A DNA stretch of 64,000 bases. Source: Rhodococcus sp. B7740. GTDB taxonomy: Bacteria; Actinomycetota; Actinomycetes; Mycobacteriales; Mycobacteriaceae. Made by a program: the position numbers and the translations under genes. Position 1 is the first letter of the stretch; every line of letters begins with the position of its first letter. The stretch covers positions 1,240,001 through 1,304,000 of the forward strand of contig NZ_CP010797.1 in NCBI RefSeq assembly GCF_000954115.1. Direction: 5' to 3'. Shown one piece after another: positions 53,966 through 63,813 of this stretch. The notes under the pieces are model-generated. The model did not search any database. It was not told where the DNA came from and was given only the letters and a program-made list of their open reading frames with translations.

Positions 53966-55308
53966 CAGGCCATCGAGTCCTTGCGGAGCCTTACGGCCGC
54001 CACCGCCAGAACGATCACGTAGACAACGCAATACGCGTTCCGTAGTCCGGCGTCGACGATCGGCGATACGGACTGCATGAACGTGCCGATCACCACAACA
54101 TCGGCCTGTGTGCGATACCAGGCCACGAACGGTGCAGTGGCGGCGAGCACTCCGAGGACACGCAGCGTGCGGCCGCGCCCGCTCGTTCGTGAACTCGTAC
54201 ACGCGTCGAGTCCGATCACCAGCAGCGGAACGCACCACACCCAATGGTGGCCCCAGGAGAACGGCGAGACCATCGCGGCCGTGAGACCACACACCGTCAT
54301 GGCCAGCAGTGTTCTACCCGCACGGTGAGCTCGGTACGACACCCACATCCCCGCAGCGAGGACGACCACCGCGGCCGGCAACCACACGATCACCGGCGGG
54401 TGCTCGGTTCCCCACGCCCGCGCCACCATTCCCCGAACCGACTGATTCGCGGGAGACGTGGTCGACCCCACTCGGTCCGAGGCGAGGATCGCCGAGGTCC
54501 AATAGCGCCACGCGTCGGAGGACACGACCACGAACCCGATCACCACCGTGACCAGACCGGTGCCGGCCGCTGTCCATGCCGCTCGCCACTGCCGCTGCAC
54601 GATCGACATGACGATGAACAGGCCGGGCGTCAGCTTCAGACCGGCCGCGATTCCGACGCCGACCCCCCGAAGCCGACTGCCCTCGGGCCGGCCGAGATCC
54701 CACAGCACCAACACGAGCAACAGCAGGTTGATCTGACCCAACCACAGCGACATGCGCACCGGCTCGAGCCACGAGCAGCCCAGTGCCAGAGCAGCACTCA
54801 CCACTCTGGTCCGTGTGCAGTTCTCGTATCCGAGTCGTCGCCAACTCAGATGGACGACGACGTAGAGCAATACGACATTGGATATGTTCACCAGCAATCC
54901 GGCCGCGGTGTCGGACAGCAACCCCAGCGGAGCGAACAGCACAGCAGCGAACGGCGGATACGTGAACGGCAGTGTGCCGAACAGCGAGAACGAGTACAGC
55001 TCTTCGCTACTGAGCACGGTTGCGCCGCCGTGTCGGTAGACGAGCGCGTCGACACCGTTGCCGAACAATCCGTACAAGGAGTCGAACGACAGCAGACGAT
55101 CGTGTGCGGCGAACGCCACCACACCGATCACCGCCGTCATCGCCACGAACCACCGCGAATGCCGTCGCCCGGTCCCGTCGTTCCGGGAATCCGGTGCCGG
55201 TGTTCCATCCACGGATTCCATGGCCGCCCAGTCGGGGTCACCGTTGCGTGGAGTCGGATCGATTTCGCTGTCCGAGACGCCGGTTCTACCGTCGAAGACG
55301 AGGGTCAT
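53935..55308 (-). CDS. GT87-family (DUF2029) membrane glycosyltransferase
   Basis: 457 residues with about ten membrane helices. Blocks such as LFGTLPFTYPPFAAVLFAPL and GIAAGLKLTPGLFIVMSI are typical of actinobacterial polyprenol-phosphate-mannose or -arabinose-dependent GT-C enzymes (GT87). The acceptor is unknown; the PPFA and KLTP motifs resemble alpha-mannosyltransferases more than AftC. The start is ATG at 55308; GTG further upstream is possible. A soluble N-terminal stretch of about 45 residues precedes the first helix. It is the second GT87 protein in the window. Confidence 0.85.
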   Translation of the reverse strand: MTLVFDGRTGVSDSEIDPTPRNGDPDWAAMESVDGTPAPDSRNDGTGRRHSRWFVAMTAVIGVVAFAAHDRLLSFDSLYGLFGNGVDALVYRHGGATVLSSEELYSFSLFGTLPFTYPPFAAVLFAPLGLLSDTAAGLLVNISNVVLLYVVVHLSWRRLGYENCTRTRVVSAALALGCSWLEPVRMSLWLGQINLLLLVLVLWDLGRPEGSRLRGVGVGIAAGLKLTPGLFIVMSIVQRQWRAAWTAAGTGLVTVVIGFVVVSSDAWRYWTSAILASDRVGSTTSPANQSVRGMVARAWGTEHPPVIVWLPAAVVVLAAGMWVSYRAHRAGRTLLAMTVCGLTAAMVSPFSWGHHWVWCVPLLVIGLDACTSSRTSGRGRTLRVLGVLAATAPFVAWYRTQADVVVIGTFMQSVSPIVDAGLRNAYCVVYVIVLAVAAVRLRKDSMACYVPATRSSI

Positions 55309-55649
55309 GAGCGAAACATGCCAGTCGTCCCGGTTTCGGCATCTACGACACACCAGTCACACAGGTCACATATTCGCAAAGAAAAACATCGAAGCCCGCA
55401 GACGACGCCGACGAACCTGCGGGCCGCAACGGCACGCGACGGTGCATTGCCGAGTTCGATTGCTCGGACTGTCGGCTACGGTGCCGGCATCCTACGGGCC
55501 TTCGGTGTGCTGCGTCGTCCGCTGGGCGACGCAACGGTGGGAACCGTCGGTTCTGTTCCTTCTCGTGATGACGGCTCCGAGAGCAGTCGCGGGCGCGGTG
55601 GCCGGACGCCGCGCGTTCTACGGCGTCGACGTCCGGCGAGAGACCGTCG
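55309..55649. other. 341-base stretch without a convincing gene
   Basis: Frames are open here on both strands but show no family-like protein, no good ribosome site and no plausible start. The stretch holds the upstream region of the GT87 gene and, at 55378-55424, a hairpin followed by a T-rich tract on the minus strand. The 226 bases between the dxs stop and that hairpin are otherwise featureless to me. Confidence 0.6.
55378..55424 (-). terminator. Probable terminator of dxs
   Basis: GCCCGCAG (55394-55401) pairs perfectly with CTGCGGGC (55417-55424) around a 15-base loop. On the minus strand the stem is followed by TTCGATGTTTTTCTTTG. It separates dxs from the downstream GT87 gene on the same strand. 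Confidence 0.6.
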
Positions 55650-57530
55650 TCAGAGGCTCTTGACCCAGTGCGACACGCGCTGCACGACGTCCTCGCAGGT
55701 GAGGCCGAGTTCGTGGTGCAGCTGATCGCGCGATGCGTGGTCCAGGAATCGTTGTGGCACACCGAGATCGCGGCACGGGGTATCGACGCCTGCGCCACGC
55801 AGAGCCGCAGACAGGGTCGAACCGATGCCACCGTGCAGGCCACTGTCCTCGAGGGTGACCACGAGCCGGTAATCCTCGGCCAGCTTCAACAGCGACTGCG
55901 GGATCGGCAGCACCCACCTTGGGTCGACCACCGCAGCGGAGATGCCGTCGTGCTGCAGCTTCTCGGCTGCATCCATGGCCATCTGCCCGAACACTCCGAC
56001 GGCCACGATCAGCACATCGCCCGTGGCACCGGACGGCTCGGTCAGCACGTCGACGATTCCGTCCAGTCTGCGCGTCGCGGGCACGGTTTCGGTCACTGCG
56101 CCCTTCGGGAAGCGCAGGGCAGTGGGTCCGTCGGACGTTGCGATGGCCTCTGCCAGTTCTTCTCGCAGGGTCTCGGCATCTCGCGGTGCCGCCACCTTCA
56201 TACCGGGGACGATGCCGAGCAGAGACATGTCCCACATGCCGTTGTGGCTGGCGCCGTCGGCCCCGGTGACACCGGCACGGTCCAGCACCACCGTGACCGG
56301 CAGTCCGAGCAACGCCACGTCCATCAGCAACTGATCGAACGCGCGATTGAGGAAGGTGGAGTAAATGGCGACCACGGGATGCATTCCGCCCAGCGCGAGC
56401 CCGGCCGCCGACGTCATCGCGTGCTGCTCGGCGATCCCGACGTCGAACAACCGGTCGGGGAAGCGAACCCCGAACGCGGCGAGACCGGTGGGCGCGGCCA
56501 TCGCTGCGGTGATCGCTACGACGTCCTCGTTCTGCTCGCCCTGCTCGATCAGTGCCGCAGAGAACACCGAGGTCCAGTCCGGAGCCGACTTGGACCGCGC
56601 CAGCCCCGTCAACGGATCGATGATCCCGGTGGCGTGCATCTGATCTGCGACGTCGTTCTCGGCGTGAACGTAGCCCATACCTTTGCGCGTCACCGCGTGG
56701 ACGATGACCGGACCGCCGTATGCCTTGGCTCGGCGCAGCGCGGATTCCATCGCGTGCTGGTCGTGACCGTCGACCGGACCGAGGTACTTGATGCCGAGAT
56801 CGGTGAACATGACCTGCGGGCTGATGGCGTCCTTCACCCCGGCCTTCATACCGTGCAACATGGCGTAGGCAGTGGGACCGACGATCGGAATGCGACGAAC
56901 GATGCGGCGACCGTTGTCCAGCACCTTCTCGTATCCGGGCTGAAGGCGAAGGGCCGCCAGATGATCGGCCAATCCCCCGATGGTCGGGGCGTACGAGCGA
57001 CCGTTGTCGTTGACGACGATCACGAGGGATCGATCGCGTCCTGCGGCGATGTTGTTGAGCGCCTCCCAACACATTCCGCCGGTGAGCGCACCGTCACCGA
57101 CGACAGCGACGACGTGCCGGTCGGTTTCGCCCTTGAGCGCGAAGGCTTTGGCCAGGCCGTCGGCGTAGGAGAGCGAGGCCGACGCGTGCGAGGACTCCAC
57201 CCAGTCGTGCTCGCTCTCGACCCGTGACGGGTAGCCGGACAGGCCGCCCTGCTTACGGAGCGTGTCGAACAGACCCGTGCGTCCGGTCAGCATCTTGTGC
57301 ACGTACGCCTGATGACCGGTGTCGAAGATGACCGGATCGTTCGGGGAGTCGAAGATGCGATGAATCGCCAACGTCAGTTCCACGACACCGAGATTGGGAC
57401 CGAGGTGGCCGCCGGTAGCGGACACCTTCTCGACGAGAAACGCGCGGATCTCGCGAGCCAGTTCGGCCAGCTCCGCACTGCCGAGGTCGCGCAAGTCCTC
57501 GGGCGTCTGAATTCGAGCTAGGACACCCAA
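55650..57530 (-). CDS. dxs: 1-deoxy-D-xylulose-5-phosphate synthase
   Basis: 626 residues, thiamine-diphosphate enzyme. It makes DXP from pyruvate and glyceraldehyde 3-phosphate, first step of the MEP isoprenoid pathway. Blocks: [35 protein letters not shown], the TPP motif [16 protein letters not shown] and [18 protein letters not shown] in the transketolase part. The start is TTG at 57530, with AAGGGAG eight bases upstream; no other start gives the family N-terminus. It is divergent from the glutaminase gene over about 180 bases. Confidence 0.97.
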   Translation of the reverse strand: MGVLARIQTPEDLRDLGSAELAELAREIRAFLVEKVSATGGHLGPNLGVVELTLAIHRIFDSPNDPVIFDTGHQAYVHKMLTGRTGLFDTLRKQGGLSGYPSRVESEHDWVESSHASASLSYADGLAKAFALKGETDRHVVAVVGDGALTGGMCWEALNNIAAGRDRSLVIVVNDNGRSYAPTIGGLADHLAALRLQPGYEKVLDNGRRIVRRIPIVGPTAYAMLHGMKAGVKDAISPQVMFTDLGIKYLGPVDGHDQHAMESALRRAKAYGGPVIVHAVTRKGMGYVHAENDVADQMHATGIIDPLTGLARSKSAPDWTSVFSAALIEQGEQNEDVVAITAAMAAPTGLAAFGVRFPDRLFDVGIAEQHAMTSAAGLALGGMHPVVAIYSTFLNRAFDQLLMDVALLGLPVTVVLDRAGVTGADGASHNGMWDMSLLGIVPGMKVAAPRDAETLREELAEAIATSDGPTALRFPKGAVTETVPATRRLDGIVDVLTEPSGATGDVLIVAVGVFGQMAMDAAEKLQHDGISAAVVDPRWVLPIPQSLLKLAEDYRLVVTLEDSGLHGGIGSTLSAALRGAGVDTPCRDLGVPQRFLDHASRDQLHHELGLTCEDVVQRVSHWVKSL

Positions 57531-57709
57531 CGAGATCGCTCCCTTCGGCCGGAAAACACAATGGAAATTTCAGTCTACGGAGTGACCGTGCCCTGCTGCT
57601 CCGCCCAGCGTCGTGACGCCGACAGTACCGTCGAACGTCGAGGTGCCCTGGGTCAGCCGCCCCTAACCTCGACGGTGCCGAATCGGACATCACACATACA
57701 GTGTGGCCC

Positions 57710-59536
57710 ATGAGCAACGTGGTCGATGCCATCCTGCGCCGAGTTCACGAACTGTGCCGTGGCGACACGTCCGGGCAGGTGGCGGACTACATCCCCGAAC
57801 TCGCTGCCGTCACGCCGGACGGATTCGGTATCGCGCTGACGACCACGGACGGTTACGTCTACGAAGTCGGCGACACCGGACTCCCCTTCACGATCCAATC
57901 GATCTCCAAGCCGTTCACGTACGCATTGGCGCTGGCCGACCGGGGCCTGGACGTCGTGGCGAGCAAGATCGACATCGAACCGTCCGGGGAACCCTTCAAC
58001 GAGATCAGCCTCGATCCCGTCACCGAGCGACCACGCAACCCGATGATCAACGCCGGTGCCATCACGTCGGCGTCGCTCATCGCCGGTCGCAGTGCCGAGG
58101 ATCGATTCGAGCGCATTCGCGCCTCGTACTCGCGGTATGCGGGGAGGTCTCTGACGTTCAACGACGCCGTCTATCGGTCGGAGGCACGCACCGGCAATCG
58201 CAACCGCGCCATCGGGTACATGCTCCGTTCGTTCGACATCATCGACCACGATCCCGATGCTGCCGTCGATCTGTACTTCCGCCAGTGCTCGATCGATGTC
58301 ACCGCCGCCGACCTCGCCATGATGGCGGCCACCATGGCCAACAACGGCGTCAATCCCCGGACGCGGGAGCGTGCGCTCGCACCGGCCCTCGTCGAACGAG
58401 TGCTGTCGGTCATGACGACATGTGGGATGTACGACGGCGCAGGCGACTGGGTCGCGAGGGTCGGCCTGCCGGCCAAAAGTGGAGTCGGGGGCGGGATCCT
58501 CGCGGTTCTTCCGGGACAGATGGGCATCGCCGTCTACTCCCCGCGGCTCGACTCGCACGGCAACAGCGTGCGCGGAGTCGCCGCCTGCCGCGAACTCTCG
58601 ACACGCCTCGAACTGCACTTTCTGCACGTCACTCGTGCGGCGAAATCCTCGATCCGGCGACGCTACGTGGTGACCGAGGCTCCGTCGCGCAAGCGGCGTT
58701 CCGACACCGAACAGGCCACTCTGGCCGCCGTGGGCGAACGCGCCCGCGTGTACGAACTGCACGGCGATCTGCTGTTCTCCGGTGCCGAGACCGCCGTTCG
58801 TGAGATCGGCGACCTGGACCGAGAACTCGATGCGCTCGTCATCGACGTGCGCGGCGTCGACGAGGTCAGTGCGATCGCCCGCACCATGTTCGAGGACCTT
58901 CGTGGGGATCTCGCCGAACACGGCTGCGTGGTGGCTCTGGTCGACCCGAAAGCGATCATGGGGCACACCACCTCGAGCCTCGACCCCTCCGATCCGGCCG
59001 GTCGGGTGTACTCGAGCCTCGGTTCGGCCGTTCAATGGGCAGAGAACCTGCTGCTGGATCGTCACTGCGCAGGCGCTCGACAGCCGGCCGTCGTCGCGAT
59101 CGCAGAGCACCCGCTGCTTGCCGGGCTCTCGGCCGAACAGTTCGAGGCGGTGACGCCCTACCTGGAGAAGCGGCACTACGCGCGTGGCGACGTGATCGTT
59201 CGTCACGGTGCCCCGGCGGCAGGCCTTTTCCTGATGCTGCGCGGCGAGGTGACCTCGACGGCCGTCGCCGCCGACGGTGGCAAGCACCGCATCACGACTC
59301 TCTCCCCCGGCATGAGCTTCGGCGAGATGCCGTTGCTGATGTCGGTGCCCTTCTTGCTCGACATGGTCGCCGAGACACCGGTCGACCTCGTGGTGGTGTC
59401 GGTGGAGCACTTCCAGGCACTCACACGCGACGCACCGGAGGTCAAGCTGGCGCTGCTGGAGAATCTCGCCACCGGCGCCTACGGCCAGATGGCAGCGGTG
59501 ATCAGAACGCTCGGGCGGTTCGACATCGGCATCTGA
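57710..59536 (+). CDS. glsA: Glutaminase fused to STAS and cyclic-nucleotide-binding-like domains
   Basis: 608 residues. Domain 1 (about 1-310) is serine-type glutaminase: S64-x-x-K67 in TIQSISKPFTYAL, NPMINAGAI and AKSGVGGGI are the beta-lactamase-like active-site blocks; it hydrolyses glutamine to glutamate and ammonia. Domain 2 (about 345-455) is STAS-like (LDALVIDVRGVDEVSAIA). Domain 3 (about 465-600) is cyclic-nucleotide-binding-like (GDVIVRHGAPAAGLFLMLRG, FGEMPLL), but the Arg that holds the cAMP phosphate is missing (PFLLDMVAET follows). The start ATG at 57710 lies 7 bases after TACAGT, so transcription may be leaderless. Plain bacterial glutaminases are about 310 residues. Confidence 0.92.
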   Translation: MSNVVDAILRRVHELCRGDTSGQVADYIPELAAVTPDGFGIALTTTDGYVYEVGDTGLPFTIQSISKPFTYALALADRGLDVVASKIDIEPSGEPFNEISLDPVTERPRNPMINAGAITSASLIAGRSAEDRFERIRASYSRYAGRSLTFNDAVYRSEARTGNRNRAIGYMLRSFDIIDHDPDAAVDLYFRQCSIDVTAADLAMMAATMANNGVNPRTRERALAPALVERVLSVMTTCGMYDGAGDWVARVGLPAKSGVGGGILAVLPGQMGIAVYSPRLDSHGNSVRGVAACRELSTRLELHFLHVTRAAKSSIRRRYVVTEAPSRKRRSDTEQATLAAVGERARVYELHGDLLFSGAETAVREIGDLDRELDALVIDVRGVDEVSAIARTMFEDLRGDLAEHGCVVALVDPKAIMGHTTSSLDPSDPAGRVYSSLGSAVQWAENLLLDRHCAGARQPAVVAIAEHPLLAGLSAEQFEAVTPYLEKRHYARGDVIVRHGAPAAGLFLMLRGEVTSTAVAADGGKHRITTLSPGMSFGEMPLLMSVPFLLDMVAETPVDLVVVSVEHFQALTRDAPEVKLALLENLATGAYGQMAAVIRTLGRFDIGI

Positions 59537-59557
59537 CCGAATGTCGAACCGCCCGAG
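59510..59557. terminator. Bidirectional terminator overlapping the glsA 3' end
   Basis: A perfect 17-base stem (59510-59526 with 59541-59557) and a 14-base loop that contains the glsA stop codon. The left arm is part of the coding sequence for the last residues. It lies between convergent glsA and rskA. Confidence 0.75.
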
Positions 59558-59578
59558 GCGACTGTTCTCGTGCTGTGC

Positions 59579-60337
59579 TCAGGCACCCAACGTGAGCATC
59601 GTGAGCACCTCGGTGGGCTGGGCCGACCCGCCTGCGGGTTCCAGCGAGAACGCGAAGTTGGTCGAGGAACCGAGACCGTCGACCACCGTTCCGGACTCCG
59701 AGGTCAGCTGATCCTCGGTCACGACGCCGGCCGAGCGAGGTGAGCCGTCCACGAACCACATCTGGTACACGCGACCGGGCGGCGGCTGTGGGACTCCGTC
59801 GAGATCGACGACGACCGCGTTCTGGGAAAGCGAGTACGACACGGTGGCCGAGCCGCCACCGGGGAACTCCGCCGACACCTGACGTGAGTCGGGCGCGGCC
59901 ACGATCTGCTCCGCCTGAGACGGCTGCGCATCGTTGCCCATCGTCTGGCTGACGACCACCACTCCGCCGACGGCGACGACCACCGCGGCCGCAGCCGAGA
60001 CCATCGAGTACCGCCAGGCCTTCGAGCGCTCCCGCCGATGCCGGTGCAGTGGTGTGACGTTCGGTGGCAACTGGTGGACCGTGGGCTCCTGGTCGCTGAC
60101 CGCGACCCGATCGAGCACCGAACGACGCAGCCGGTCGGGTGCGGGTGTCGCATCCGCCGCGGCCGCCAGGGCCAGCGTCTCGTGGATCTCGCTCACGAGA
60201 ATGTCGAACTGGGCTCGCGCGGTGTCGTCGACGCGTAGGCGCTCGGCCTCGATGTCGCGTCGCTCGGCGTCGGTGGTCGCGTGGAGGGCGTAGACCTCCG
60301 CGTCGTCGAGTAGTCGCTGCCGTGACGAGTCGCTCAT
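59579..60337 (-). CDS. rskA: Anti-sigma-K factor RskA
   Basis: 252 residues. The cytosolic N-terminal part (about 1-95) binds the sigma factor. A single helix (about [19 protein letters not shown]) crosses the membrane, and the outer RskA domain ends the protein ([19 protein letters not shown]). In M. tuberculosis RskA holds SigK at the membrane until it is cut by site-1 and site-2 (Rip1) proteases; the layout here supports the same. The start ATG at 60337 overlaps the sigK stop as ATGA. Confidence 0.9.
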   Translation of the reverse strand: MSDSSRQRLLDDAEVYALHATTDAERRDIEAERLRVDDTARAQFDILVSEIHETLALAAAADATPAPDRLRRSVLDRVAVSDQEPTVHQLPPNVTPLHRHRRERSKAWRYSMVSAAAAVVVAVGGVVVVSQTMGNDAQPSQAEQIVAAPDSRQVSAEFPGGGSATVSYSLSQNAVVVDLDGVPQPPPGRVYQMWFVDGSPRSAGVVTEDQLTSESGTVVDGLGSSTNFAFSLEPAGGSAQPTEVLTMLTLGA

Positions 60338-61089
60338 TGCGGGATCACCCCCAGACATGTTTTCAACTTGATCAATCCATCTCGTATGCGCGATTTGATG
60401 GTGGGAACCGCGACCCCGAGCCGCTCCGCAACTTCGCGATAGGTGTAACCGCTGTAGTAAGCCATTCGTACCGACTCGCTCTGCGTATCGGTCAGAGTTT
60501 CGAGACAGGCCACGACGGCCTCGGACTCGAGCCGCTGCGTCACCGTCTCGAGTACCTCGTCGTGCTCCGGTGTGTGGCTGACTGCGCCGTACGCGGCCTC
60601 ACGATCGGTACCCGATTGCTCGCTCCGGACACGATCGACCGCGCGACGGTGCGCCAGAGTCATGATCCACGCCAGTGGACTGCCCTGGTTCGGGTCGTAA
60701 TTGGGTGCCGCGCGCCAGATCTGGAGGAACACCTCCTGCGCTGTCTCCTCGCTGTACCCCGGGTCTCGAAGCACCCGCAGCACCATTCCGTAGACCCGCG
60801 ACGACGTCGCGTCGTACAGCTCGGCGAACGCCGCCCGGTCGCCTTGGGCAACCGACGCCATCAACCGTCGCAGACGATCGGTTTCGTCGGCACGCAGGTT
60901 CTTGAGCTGTGGACTGGGAACAGCGCACACCGCGTCCTGTGCCGCGTAGCTTTCCGAGGCATCGGGCGTCGTCCGGTCACGGCCGGCATTCGACGTTCCC
61001 GACGCATCCGACATCGGCGCGCTCATCGGAAGGTCGTCCCAACAGACGGGTTCATGATCGAGTTCATCGATCACGACACTAGTGGTCAT
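60334..61089 (-). CDS. sigK: ECF RNA polymerase sigma factor SigK
   Basis: 251 residues from ATG 61089. Region 2 ([40 protein letters not shown]) and region 4 ([38 protein letters not shown]) closely match SigK, and the gene is followed by rskA as in mycobacteria. The N-terminal ~60 residues before [12 protein letters not shown] are extra; ATG at 61026 or 61014 would shorten the protein. A SigK-type promoter lies at 61135-61161, implying self-activation. A 4-codon frame ending on the sigK ATG lies in between. Confidence 0.88.
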   Translation of the reverse strand: MTTSVVIDELDHEPVCWDDLPMSAPMSDASGTSNAGRDRTTPDASESYAAQDAVCAVPSPQLKNLRADETDRLRRLMASVAQGDRAAFAELYDATSSRVYGMVLRVLRDPGYSEETAQEVFLQIWRAAPNYDPNQGSPLAWIMTLAHRRAVDRVRSEQSGTDREAAYGAVSHTPEHDEVLETVTQRLESEAVVACLETLTDTQSESVRMAYYSGYTYREVAERLGVAVPTIKSRIRDGLIKLKTCLGVIPQ

Positions 61090-61100
61090 ATCGCTCTCAT
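61086..61100 (-). CDS. Putative 4-residue leader peptide coupled to sigK
   Basis: ATG AGA GCG ATA TGA (Met-Arg-Ala-Ile). GGAGG at 61108-61112 is placed 7 bases before this ATG, an ideal ribosome site, but 18 bases before the sigK ATG, too far. The TGA overlaps the sigK ATG (ATGA at 61086-61089), so ribosomes finishing the leader could restart on sigK. The alternative is that sigK starts further downstream and this frame is incidental. Confidence 0.35.
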   Translation of the reverse strand: MRAI

Positions 61101-61134
61101 ATCGAAACCTCCGCGTTTTCCCGCCGCAGTACAT

Positions 61135-61161
61135 ATTCGGAACAAACCGACCGGAGGATGG
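61135..61161 (-). promoter_or_regulatory. SigK-type promoter upstream of sigK
   Basis: On the minus strand CCATCC (61161-61156) and CCGAAT (61140-61135) are separated by 15 bases. These hexamers equal the published mycobacterial SigK promoter elements as I recall them, where the spacer is 16-17. Predicted start of transcription is about 61128, some 40 bases before the sigK ATG. This supports autoregulation. Confidence 0.6.
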
Positions 61162-61269
61162 TTCGGGACGAAAATTCGTTTGCGCAGATGTGGACCGCAT
61201 TTCATCCTTGGTGGAGAATCGGACAATCGCGGGGAATCGGGCGGCGGCCCATCGGAGGAATCGAGAGAC

Positions 61270-62234
<965 letters not shown>

Positions 62235-62238
<4 letters not shown>

Positions 62239-63074
62239 CCACCGAAGCCCAGCAGACGGCGCCACAGGCATCGACGATCATCGATGTACTCGGTGCCGCC
62301 GGGCCTCGCCCGCCTCGTCCGTCGTCGTTGTCGACGTCGTTGAGCTTCGGATGGCGAGCGCTGCTCAAGATCAAGCACGTTCCCGAGCAATTGTTCGACG
62401 TGACGGCCTTTCCCATCATGTTCACGTTGCTCTTCACGTACCTGTTCGGCGGCGCACTGGCCGGGTCGACCGAGGCGTACATCCAGTTCCTGCTCCCCGG
62501 CATTCTCGTGCAGACCGTGGTGATGATCACGATGTACACCGGAGTGACCATGAACAAGGACATCGAGAAGGGCGTCTTCGATCGATTCCGTTCGCTGCCC
62601 ATCTGGCGGCCGTCGCCGTTGGTCGGTGCCCTGCTCGGCGACGTCGTGCGCTACACGCTGGCTTCGGTGATCGTGCTGATCCTCGGGCTGATCCTCGGTT
62701 TCCGGCCGCAGGGTGGTCTTGTCGGTGTGGTGGCGTCGATCGCTCTGCTGTTGCTGTTCTCGTTCTGCCTCTCCTGGATCTGGACCATGATCGCGATGAT
62801 CGTCCGTACCGAGGCTGCGGTGATGGGGGTGTCGATGTTCATCCTGTTTCCGCTCACGTTCGCGAGCAACATCTTCGTCGACCCCAGCACGATGCCCGGT
62901 TGGCTGCGCGCGTTCGTCGACGTCAACCCGGTCAGCTTTCTGGTCACGTCGCTACGTGGACTGATGCAGGGCGATGTCGACACGGGCGGGCTTGGAGTGA
63001 CGCTGATGCTGTGCGCGGCAATGCTGGCGGTGTTCGGGCCGATCACGATGCGCCTGTACAACCGAAAGTCCTGA
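62235..63074 (+). CDS. ABC-2 type transporter permease (DrrB-like)
   Basis: 279 residues. A cytosolic N-terminus of about 40 residues is followed by six membrane helices. [39 protein letters not shown] and [17 protein letters not shown] are typical of DrrB exporters, which move lipophilic drugs or lipids outward. The start ATG at 62235 overlaps the ATPase stop. Its stop is 14 bases from that of the CGNR gene on the other strand. Confidence 0.92.
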
Positions 63075-63088
63075 CGAACGCGCTGCGA

Positions 63089-63610
63089 TCACGAGGCCGC
63101 GCGTGCTCGATGCCTGCGTACTGCGTCGCGATTGGAGCACACCGTTCCGCAGTACCGCTGCCTGCCCGTTCTCGAGGTGTCGGCGAAGGCGAGTGTGCAG
63201 TCTGCGGCGGCGCAGCGAGCGAGGCGAGACATCCCGCGTCCGGTCAGATGCAACGCGGTGCCGACGCTCACCAGGGCCCTGATGACCCCGCCGAGTTCGA
63301 TGTTGGGGTCGCGATAGTGCATGTGCCAGCCGTCGTCGGCATGGTTGGTCAACCGTGGGTAGGCCGACGCCTGTGCCAGTAGAGCATTGAGCTCGTCGGC
63401 CCGATCGGCTTCGGTGCTCGCGTCCACCACCCGCGCCCAGTCACGCAGGAACTGGAGGGTGTCGACCAGATCGGCATCCGTGGCGATCCAGTCCGGTACG
63501 AGGCCGGCGTCCACGCAGCGTTCGCCCAGCTCGGTCGCCGACGTGGGCGGCGAATTGAGCAGGTCGATACCGAGTTTCACGGCATACTCGCCGTAAGGGT
63601 TGATGTGCAC
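63089..63610 (-). CDS. CGNR zinc finger domain protein (CSNR variant)
   Basis: 173 residues. The N-terminal ABATE-like domain (LGIDLLNSPPTSATELGE, LRDWARVVDAST) is followed by a C-terminal zinc finger: RCAAADC then RQRYCGTVCSNRDAVRRHR. The four Cys are kept, but the naming CGNR motif reads CSNR. Such proteins are thought to be stress-related regulators that bind nucleic acids. The start ATG at 63610 is 25 bases from the divergent small-protein gene. Confidence 0.87.
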   Translation of the reverse strand: MHINPYGEYAVKLGIDLLNSPPTSATELGERCVDAGLVPDWIATDADLVDTLQFLRDWARVVDASTEADRADELNALLAQASAYPRLTNHADDGWHMHYRDPNIELGGVIRALVSVGTALHLTGRGMSRLARCAAADCTLAFADTSRTGRQRYCGTVCSNRDAVRRHRARAAS

Positions 63611-63635
63611 AAGACCATTACATCACGATGGACGC

Positions 63636-63797
63636 ATGCACACCGAACACACCACACACACCTGGACCACCCACTCCACCCACGACACGAGCGAGGGGCT
63701 CGTCGGATACCAGGGCTGCCGGTGCGGTGCTCAGCGCATCGTGTCCGTTCCCATGCACACCTTCGCCCCGGTCGCCGAAGTTGCACACCGGATCTGA
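63636..63797 (+). CDS. Small His/Thr-rich protein with Cys-x-Cys
   Basis: 53 residues. The first 20 are rich in His and Thr (MHTEHTTHTWTTHSTHDTS); then comes GYQGCRCGAQRIV. Similar tiny proteins with a T-S-E-G-x-V-x-Y-x-x-C-x-C-G-A core are common in actinobacteria, to my recollection, without known role. The Cys and His content suggests metal binding. The start ATG at 63636 is the second in frame; upstream ATG 63600 overlaps the divergent gene. It is too small for full certainty. Confidence 0.55.
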   Translation: MHTEHTTHTWTTHSTHDTSEGLVGYQGCRCGAQRIVSVPMHTFAPVAEVAHRI

Positions 63798-63813
63798 TCG
63801 GTTGCCGCAGCCC

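Noticed and set aside
55058-55663. Open frame on the plus strand ending next to dxs
   Set aside because: It runs through the start of the GT87 gene, has no ribosome site and no family-like sequence.
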